Shown here one piece after another: positions 1 through 4,933 of a stretch of DNA of 6,024 bases. The notes below the pieces were generated by a model. The model made no database searches and was not told the origin of the DNA. It worked only from the letters and a program-made list of their open reading frames with translations. Position numbers and translations under genes: made by a program. Position 1 is the first letter of the stretch, and each line of letters begins with the position of its first letter. Source of the DNA: Streptosporangiaceae bacterium (lineage in GTDB: Bacteria; Actinomycetota; Actinomycetes; Streptosporangiales; Streptosporangiaceae); assembly GCA_030050125.1 (NCBI GenBank), contig JASIJN010000105.1:1-6024 (forward strand), written 5' to 3'.

Positions 1-48
1 GGCCCCACCGGAATAGCCTGCGGCCGTGGCCCCCCGGTTCCGTGCCAT
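1..48 (-). CDS. Possible N-terminus of next operon gene (RNase E/G candidate), cut by window edge
   Basis: An ATG at 48-46 on the minus strand opens a frame of 16 codons without a stop up to the window edge, reading MARNRGATAAGYSGGA. It lies 39 bp after the stop of the DUF2344 gene, on the same strand. An AGG about five bases before the ATG is a weak ribosome binding site. The fragment carries no recognisable domain. The only reason to suspect ribonuclease E/G is the known actinobacterial gene order radical SAM - DUF2344 - rne/rng - rplU - rpmA; a low-complexity N-terminus would fit that family in actinomycetes. This is an inference from context, and the start could be elsewhere. Confidence 0.3.
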   Translation of the reverse strand, partial: MARNRGATAAGYSGGA

Positions 49-87
49 CGGGGCCTGATCCCTGTCCGGCCTCGGCCGGGTTTCCGG

Positions 88-1140
88 TTATGTCAGCGGC
101 GTGGCCGACCGCGGCCGACCTGTTATCACTGTCCGATTCTCTATCGAATCGCTCGGTTTCGAGCATCCGGGCAATCTCCCGTCGTACTCCCGGGCACGCG
201 GGCCAAAGGCCGACCCGTTCGCGCCGCGCAGGAGTTGTTCGTACGCGGTGGCTGACACGACGGGTGCCGCGGTGCCGTTAGCGGCGGCGGTGTCCGTGTG
301 TCCCAAGCGCGTTTCCCATTCCTGTCCTTCGGCCGGGGCCCCGCCTGGAGGGGTGGGCACCGGCCCGGCCGCCACCGGTCGGGCGGGCTCCACGGCCAGC
401 GCCCCGGTTTCGGCCTCCGTGCCAAGCGGCCCCTGCGCCAGCCGGGTCACCAGGGGTGGTGACGAGGGCGTCAGGGCCGCCTTTGTGCTAGCCACCTGGC
501 TGAGCGCAGCCAGGATGTCGTCGGGCCGCACGGCGGGGGTCACGTGCCGTACGACCATGCGAAGTATCACACCGTGCGGGTCCGCCTCAGGCGCGGGCGG
601 CTCCAGCTCCAGCCTGACCACGGCGGCGCGGGCGTCGAGCCGCCGGATTCCCTTGCTGGTGAGGCGCTCCACCATGATGGTCTCCGCGGCCAGGAACGCC
701 TGTACGGCCCGGGCCGCATCGGCCCGGGCCACGCCCGGCAGGACCGCCCGCCACTGCGACCCCTCGAGTCGCAGGGCACCCGTCCTGCCCCGCCCGTCAG
801 CCAGTTCCAGAACCTCGATCACGTCAATCCCGTCCGGCAGGGCGGCGTTGAGCCGGTCCCTCACGTCCGATACCGGACACGCGCCGGTCAGCGAGATCTC
901 CAGGTACTCGGCCTCGCTCGCGGTTCCCGTCGGAGCTCCGCCCGCGTACGAGATCTTCGGATGCGGCGAGAACCCCGCTGAGAATGCGACGGGCAAGCCG
1001 GCCCTCCGCACTCCCCGCTCGATCGCACGCGCGATGTCCCTGTGGCTCGCGAAACGCATCCTGCCTCTCTTAGCGTACCTGATCACCAGGCGCTGAGCCA
1101 CGGGCACGGGAGGTGGGCCGGCGGGCACGGGCCGTGACAT
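88..1140 (-). CDS. TIGR03936 / DUF2344 radical SAM-linked protein
   Basis: This 350-residue protein is the usual partner of the TIGR03960 radical SAM protein encoded just upstream; its biochemical role is unknown. The family signature is plain at residues 17-82: a RLVIRYAKRGRMRFASHRD segment, a conserved ERGVRRAGLP helix, and the GFSPHPKISYA loop followed by EAEYLEI. The conserved core runs to about residue 237 (VTRLAQGPL), close to the usual family size. Residues 238-350 form an Ala/Pro/Gly-rich, probably disordered tail with no recognised domain. The ATG at 1140 directly follows the upstream stop (TAGATG) and has a GGAG five bases before it, so translation is probably coupled. The last 30 or so codons use AT-ending codons (two ATA, several ACA, one AAA) unlike the rest of the gene, so this end may be weakly constrained. 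The family call is secure; the function is not. Confidence 0.9.
   Translation of the reverse strand: MSRPVPAGPPPVPVAQRLVIRYAKRGRMRFASHRDIARAIERGVRRAGLPVAFSAGFSPHPKISYAGGAPTGTASEAEYLEISLTGACPVSDVRDRLNAALPDGIDVIEVLELADGRGRTGALRLEGSQWRAVLPGVARADAARAVQAFLAAETIMVERLTSKGIRRLDARAAVVRLELEPPAPEADPHGVILRMVVRHVTPAVRPDDILAALSQVASTKAALTPSSPPLVTRLAQGPLGTEAETGALAVEPARPVAAGPVPTPPGGAPAEGQEWETRLGHTDTAAANGTAAPVVSATAYEQLLRGANGSAFGPRAREYDGRLPGCSKPSDSIENRTVITGRPRSATPLT
103..120. repeat. Tandem 8-bp direct repeat with 10-bp period
   Basis: GGCCGACC occurs at 103-110 and again at 113-120, one helical turn apart. It lies in the last codons of the DUF2344 gene, 55-72 bp before the candidate start of the next gene at 48. 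Such spacing would suit a protein binding one face of the DNA, but a short GC-rich repeat inside coding sequence can arise by chance. Confidence 0.3.
134..164. repeat. Back-to-back inverted repeats in the 3' end of the DUF2344 gene
   Basis: CGATTC (134-139) pairs with GAATCG (146-151) across a six-base loop. GCTCG (151-155) pairs with CGAGC (160-164) across a four-base loop, and the two stems share base 151. They lie in a stretch (121-160) that is only 45 percent G+C, far below the rest of the window. No T-tract follows either stem. They could be an operator or processing site ahead of the next gene. Confidence 0.35.
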
Positions 1141-3120
1141 CTACGCTCCGTTCCCGGGCATGCGGGGACGGGCGCCGACGGGGGTGCCGGAAACCGGAGT
1201 CAGCGGCAGGAGCCTGGCGCCGGTGGGGCCGGCCTGGATCTCGGTGCCCATCGAGGGGCAGACGCCGCACTCGAAGCACGGGGTCCAGCGGCAGTCGTCG
1301 ACTTCCTCGGCCCCGGCCGGGTCGATCGCGGCCAGCCAGTCCTGCCAGAGCCAGTCCCGGTCCAGGCCCGCGTCCAGGTGGTCCCAGGGCAGTACCTCCT
1401 GGTACCCGCGCTCCCTCGTGGTGTACCAGGCCAGATCGACGCCCTCGCCGGCCAGGGCCTGCGCGGCGCAGCGCTGCCAGCGGTCGAAGGAGAAGTATTC
1501 GCTCCAGCCGTCGAACCTGGCCCCCTCGGCCCAGGCCGCCCTGATCACCTTCGCCACCCGGCGGTCGCCGCGCGACAGCAGGCCCTCGACCATCGACGGC
1601 TGCCCGTCGTGATAGCGCAGCCCGATCGACTTGACGTAGGCCCTGTCGGACCGCAGCGCCGCGCCGAGCGCCCGGAGCCGGTTGTCCACCGTCTCATGGT
1701 CGCACTGCGACGCCCACTGGAACGGGGTGTGCGGCTTGGGCACGAAGGCGCCGATGGACACCGTGCACCGAATGTCGCGCCGCCCGGTGGCCTGCCGGCC
1801 GGCCTCGATCACCCGGCGGGCCACCCGGGCGATCGCGACCACGTCCTCGTCGGTCTCGGTGGGCAGGCCGCACATGAAGTACAGCTTCACCTGGCGCCAC
1901 CCGCTGGCGTACGCCGTGGTGACCGTCTTGATCAGGTCTTCCTCGGTGACCATCTTGTTGATCACCTTGCGGATCCGGTCGGTGCCGCCCTCCGGTGCGA
2001 ACGTGAGCCCGGACCGGCGGCCGTTTCGGCTCAGCTCGTCGGCCAGGGTCACGTTGAACGCGTCGACCCGGGTGGACGGCAGGGACAGGCCGGTGTTCGT
2101 CCCCTGGTAGCGGTCCGCGAGACCGGTCGCGATCTCGTTGATCTCGCTATGGTCGGCGCTGGACAGCGAGAGCAGGCCCACCTCGCTGAAGCCGCTGGCG
2201 GCCAGGCCCGCCTCGACCACCTCGCCGATGGTGGTGACGGTGCGTTCGCGCACCGGACGGGTGATCATCCCGGCCTGGCAGAACCGGCAGCCGCGGGTGC
2301 AGCCGCGGAAGATCTCTACGCTGAGCCGCTCGTGCACCGACTCGGCCACCGGCACCAACGGCTTGCGCGGGTAGGGCCAGGAGTCCAGGTCCATGACCGT
2401 GTGCTTGGCGACCGCCCTGGGGACCCCGGGCCGGTTCGGCGTCACCCGGGCGATCGGGCCGTCGGGCAGGTAGTCCACGTCGTAGAAGCGCGGCACGTAG
2501 ACGCCGCCGGCGGCCGCCAGCCGCAGCAGCAGGCCGTCCCGGCCGCCGGGCCGCCCGGCCCGCTTCCAGTCCCGGATCAGCTCGGTGATGGCGAGAACGG
2601 CCTGCTCGCCGTCGCCGAGGACGGCGCCGTCCAGGAACTCGGCGATCGGTTCCGGGTTGAACGCCGCGTGCCCGCCGGCCAGCACCACCGGGTCGTCCGG
2701 GCCGCGCTCGGCCGAGGCCAGCGGGATCCCGGCCAGGTCGAGGGCGGTCAGCAGGTTGGTGTAGCCGAGCTCGGTGGCGAAGCTCACGCCGAGCACGTCG
2801 AACGCCCGGACCGGCCGGTGAGCGTCCACGGTGAACTGCGGCACCCCGTGTTCGCGCATCAGCCTCTCTAGGTCAGGCCAGACGCTGTACGTGCGCTCGG
2901 CCAGCACGTCGTCGCGTGCGTTCAATATCTCATAAAGAATCTGAATGCCCTGATTGGGCACCCCTACCTCGTAGGCATCCGGATACATCAGGGCCCACCG
3001 GACGTCGGCGGCATCCCAGTCCTTGACCACGGAGTTCAGCTCGCCGCCGACGTACTGGACCGGCTTGCGCACGTGCGGCAGCAGCGGTTCCAGTCGTGGG
3101 TAGACGGACGAGACGGGCAT
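1141..3120 (-). CDS. TIGR03960 family radical SAM protein
   Basis: A 659-residue radical SAM enzyme of unknown substrate, paired with the DUF2344 protein. Numbered from the ATG at 3120, residues about 35-190 form a cobalamin-binding-like Rossmann domain (WALMYPDAYEVGVPNQGIQI, then LGVSFATELGYTNLLTALDL), but without the full DxHxxG cobalamin-ligand motif. The radical SAM domain follows, with the cluster motif CTRGCRFC (Cys274, Cys278, Cys281; CX3CX2C). FAPEGGTDRIRKVINK and LYFMCGLPTETDED are typical of the Elp3/MiaB-like barrel. The C-terminal part ends with CRWTPCFECGVC (Cys610, 615, 618, 621), which could bind a second iron-sulfur cluster. A GTG six bases upstream (3126) is an alternative start. 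An in-frame TAA at 3132-3130 rules out anything longer. Neither start has a clear Shine-Dalgarno sequence, and a TAAGCT box is placed for leaderless initiation at the ATG. Its stop abuts the next start. The family call is secure; the reaction is unknown. Confidence 0.93.
   Translation of the reverse strand: MPVSSVYPRLEPLLPHVRKPVQYVGGELNSVVKDWDAADVRWALMYPDAYEVGVPNQGIQILYEILNARDDVLAERTYSVWPDLERLMREHGVPQFTVDAHRPVRAFDVLGVSFATELGYTNLLTALDLAGIPLASAERGPDDPVVLAGGHAAFNPEPIAEFLDGAVLGDGEQAVLAITELIRDWKRAGRPGGRDGLLLRLAAAGGVYVPRFYDVDYLPDGPIARVTPNRPGVPRAVAKHTVMDLDSWPYPRKPLVPVAESVHERLSVEIFRGCTRGCRFCQAGMITRPVRERTVTTIGEVVEAGLAASGFSEVGLLSLSSADHSEINEIATGLADRYQGTNTGLSLPSTRVDAFNVTLADELSRNGRRSGLTFAPEGGTDRIRKVINKMVTEEDLIKTVTTAYASGWRQVKLYFMCGLPTETDEDVVAIARVARRVIEAGRQATGRRDIRCTVSIGAFVPKPHTPFQWASQCDHETVDNRLRALGAALRSDRAYVKSIGLRYHDGQPSMVEGLLSRGDRRVAKVIRAAWAEGARFDGWSEYFSFDRWQRCAAQALAGEGVDLAWYTTRERGYQEVLPWDHLDAGLDRDWLWQDWLAAIDPAGAEEVDDCRWTPCFECGVCPSMGTEIQAGPTGARLLPLTPVSGTPVGARPRMPGNGA
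1146..1149 (-). promoter_or_regulatory. Ribosome binding site of the DUF2344 gene
   Basis: On the minus strand GGAG lies five bases before the ATG at 1140, inside the last codons of the radical SAM gene. Because the upstream stop TAG is immediately followed by this ATG, the site supports the chosen start and suggests reinitiation by ribosomes finishing the upstream gene. Confidence 0.7.
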
Positions 3121-3126
3121 CGTCAC

Positions 3127-3132
3127 AGCTTA
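3127..3132 (-). promoter_or_regulatory. Candidate -10 box for leaderless transcription of the radical SAM gene
   Basis: On the minus strand TAAGCT matches the actinobacterial TANNNT -10 pattern and ends six bases before the ATG at 3120. Transcription would therefore begin at or next to the A of that ATG. The absence of a recognisable ribosome binding site before either the GTG (3126) or the ATG agrees with this. No convincing -35 hexamer is seen 17-18 bases further upstream, which is common for leaderless promoters in this group. This is inferred from spacing only. Confidence 0.35.
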
Positions 3133-3178
3133 CCGATGCCGGGCGCGGGCCGGTTGCTGGCGCGGGTTGGTGGCGCGG

Positions 3179-3230
3179 GCGGGCGCCGGCCCGGATAACC
3201 CGACCCGTTAGCGCCCGCGGCGTTGCGGGC
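3179..3230. repeat. Overlapping inverted repeats in the divergent spacer
   Basis: GCGGGCGC (3179-3186) is the exact reverse complement of GCGCCCGC (3211-3218). Part of the second arm, GCCCGC (3213-3218), also pairs perfectly with GCGGGC (3225-3230) across a six-base loop. The two stems cannot form together. TAAC (3196-3199) and GTTA (3207-3210) lie in the loop of the longer stem. The element sits between two divergently transcribed genes and could be an operator or a folded leader. The region is very GC-rich, so chance pairing is a real alternative. Confidence 0.35.
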
Positions 3231-3373
3231 AGGTAGCCTGGTGCGGCCCCGCGGTGCCAGAACGGCGTCTCGCAGCTTAGATGACCACAGTCGTGCCGGG
3301 GGCGTCCGCGGGCCATCTACAGTGTGAACGCTTGCTGTCCTCCGGACACCGAACACGCCTGCCGCGTCGATGA

Positions 3374-3378
3374 GAGGG
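3374..3378 (+). promoter_or_regulatory. Ribosome binding site of the MBL-Rieske gene
   Basis: GAGGG at 3374-3378, within GAGAGGG, is complementary to the 16S rRNA 3' end and stands four to five bases before the ATG at 3383. It fixes this start, which also places the protein's first strand (MQITCTGHAG) where UlaG-like MBL proteins normally begin. Confidence 0.75.
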
Positions 3379-3382
3379 TGGG

Positions 3383-4933
3383 ATGCAGATCACGTGCACG
3401 GGCCATGCCGGCCTGCATATCGAAACCCGCCGCGGGACGATCCTGTGCGACCCCTGGAAGAACCCGGCGTACTTCGACTCGTGGTTCGTGTTCCCTGACA
3501 ACACTGACCTGGACTGGGACCGCTACGGCGACGTCGACTATCTGTACGTGTCCCACCTGCACAAGGATCACTTCGACCCGCAGAACCTGAGCGAGCACGT
3601 GTCCCGGGACGCCACGGTGCTGCTGCCCGACTTCCCCGTGCCGGACCTGCGCAATGAGCTCGAGGCGCTGGGCTTCACGAAGTTCATCGTGATCCCCAGC
3701 GGCAAGGAAACCGAGGTCGGCGGCCTGCGGCTGATGATCCAGGCGTTGCAGTCCCCGGCGGACGGGCCGCTGGGCGACTCGGCCCTGGCCGTCGACGACG
3801 GGACGGCCAGGATCCTGAACCAGAACGACGCCCGGCCGGTGGACCTGGACGCGCTGCAGTCGTTCGGCCCGTACGACGTGCATTTCCTGCAGTTCTCCGG
3901 GGCGATCTGGTGGCCGTGGGTCTACGACCTGCCGCAGGCCGCGCTGCGCTCGTTCGGGGCGACGAAACGGGAGACCGGCATGGACCGGGCGACCCGCTAC
4001 GTCAAGGCGATCGGGGCCAGGTACGTGGTTCCCTCCGCGGGCCCCCCGTGCTTCCTCGACGAGGAGCTGTTCGCGTTCAACGACCTGAACTGCGATTCGT
4101 GGAACACCTTCCCCGATCACCCGGTGTTCCTGGACTACCTGCGCGACAAGGGCATCGAGGGCGGCACGCTGCTGACCCCGGGCGCGGTCCTCGACGTCGA
4201 CCAGGACCACTGCGAGGTGCGCTGGCCGACCACCATGGAAGAGGCCATGGTGCCGTTCACCGACAAGCGGCGCTACCTGCGCGACTATGCCGCGCGGAAG
4301 CGGGGCCAGATCGAGGCCGACAAGCGCGCCTGGCCCGTGCCCGGCATCGACGTGCTCGCCGAGCTGAAGAAGTGGTTCGAGCCGCTGCTCGAGCTGGCCG
4401 GCCACATCCGGGCCGGGATCGGCGGGCCGGTGCTGCTCCGGCTGGGCGACGGGCGGCCGATCGTCATCGACTTCCCGGCCGGCGAGGTCCGGGCCTACGC
4501 CGGCGAGACCTGCCGGTACCAGTTCACCTTCGAGCGCCCGCTGGTCGAGCGCCTGATCGCCGACCACGAGGTCGACTGGGTCAACAGCCTGTTCCTGAGC
4601 CTGCGGTTCCGGGCCAGTCGCGTGGGGCAGTACAACGAGTACCTCTACACGTTCTTCAAGTGCCTGGCACCGGACCGGCTGATGTACGCGGAGGGCTGGT
4701 ACGCGGACAAGGCCCACGACGAGGGGGACATCCAGCTGGACGGCTGGATCGTCCAGCGCCGCTGCCCGCACCTGCGGGGCGACCTCACCCGGTTCGGCGA
4801 GATCTCGGGAACCACCCTCACCTGCAAGGTGCACGGCTGGCAGTTCGACCTGGCGACCGGCCACTGCCTGAGCACCGACGACGACTCCTACCGGCTGCGC
4901 TGCCGCCCCGCCACGGGCTCCGGTTCGGGCTAG
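3383..4933 (+). CDS. MBL-fold and Rieske [2Fe-2S] two-domain protein, CMP-Neu5Ac-hydroxylase-like
   Basis: A 516-residue, probably cytoplasmic protein with no signal peptide or membrane segment. Residues 1-290 form an UlaG-like metallo-beta-lactamase domain: TCTGHAGLHIE at the start, the metal motif SHLHKDHFD (His58, His60, Asp62, His63), ILNQNDARP with Asp149, and VVPSAGPPCF near 215-224, where many relatives have a metal-binding His. Residues about 330-440 make a linker domain I cannot name (GPVLLRLGDGRPIVIDFPAG, then DWVNSLFLSLRFRASR). The C-terminus is a Rieske domain: CPH (Cys461, His463) and CKVHGW (Cys481, His484). The pattern recalls CMP-N-acetylneuraminate hydroxylase, an iron-sulfur monooxygenase, but that enzyme carries its Rieske domain at the N-terminus. 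I infer an oxidoreductase, possibly a hydroxylase fed by a separate electron donor; the substrate is unknown. It stands alone, opposite in strand to its neighbours, and no sialic acid genes are visible. A TACAGT at 3318-3323 is a weak -10 candidate. Confidence 0.88.
   Translation: MQITCTGHAGLHIETRRGTILCDPWKNPAYFDSWFVFPDNTDLDWDRYGDVDYLYVSHLHKDHFDPQNLSEHVSRDATVLLPDFPVPDLRNELEALGFTKFIVIPSGKETEVGGLRLMIQALQSPADGPLGDSALAVDDGTARILNQNDARPVDLDALQSFGPYDVHFLQFSGAIWWPWVYDLPQAALRSFGATKRETGMDRATRYVKAIGARYVVPSAGPPCFLDEELFAFNDLNCDSWNTFPDHPVFLDYLRDKGIEGGTLLTPGAVLDVDQDHCEVRWPTTMEEAMVPFTDKRRYLRDYAARKRGQIEADKRAWPVPGIDVLAELKKWFEPLLELAGHIRAGIGGPVLLRLGDGRPIVIDFPAGEVRAYAGETCRYQFTFERPLVERLIADHEVDWVNSLFLSLRFRASRVGQYNEYLYTFFKCLAPDRLMYAEGWYADKAHDEGDIQLDGWIVQRRCPHLRGDLTRFGEISGTTLTCKVHGWQFDLATGHCLSTDDDSYRLRCRPATGSGSG
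4930..4933. other. Shared CTAG: overlapping stop codons of convergent genes
   Basis: The palindrome CTAG holds the plus-strand TAG stop of the MBL-Rieske gene (4931-4933) and the minus-strand TAG stop of rodA (4932-4930). The genes therefore overlap by three bases and leave no spacer for a dedicated terminator. Any termination signal must lie inside the opposing coding sequence. Confidence 0.9.

Noticed and set aside
66..79. CCGGC/GCCGG stem after the DUF2344 gene as a terminator
   Set aside because: Five base pairs, no T-tract on the minus strand, and it lies in a 39-bp gap before a possible co-transcribed gene.
101..1096. 331-codon plus-strand open frame opposite the DUF2344 gene
   Set aside because: Ser/Arg/Ala-rich shadow translation; the opposite strand carries a clear conserved domain.
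1378..2871. 497-codon plus-strand open frame
   Set aside because: It lies antisense to the radical SAM gene with low-complexity composition and no family resemblance.
3318..3323. TACAGT as the -10 box of the MBL-Rieske gene
   Set aside because: No matching -35 hexamer is found 16-19 bases upstream, so it is mentioned only as a weak possibility in the gene entry.
3123..3356. 77-codon minus-strand frame whose TGA overlaps the alternative GTG start of the radical SAM gene
   Set aside because: The GTGA overlap looks like coupling, but the protein is Arg/Pro/Ala-rich without a domain, and it would cover the region expected to hold the promoter of the divergent gene.
3281..3373. 30-codon plus-strand frame just before the MBL-Rieske gene (possible leader peptide)
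   Set aside because: No ribosome binding site before its ATG, rare codons such as CTA and TTG, and no recognisable leader features; its position nine bases before the gene is the only support.
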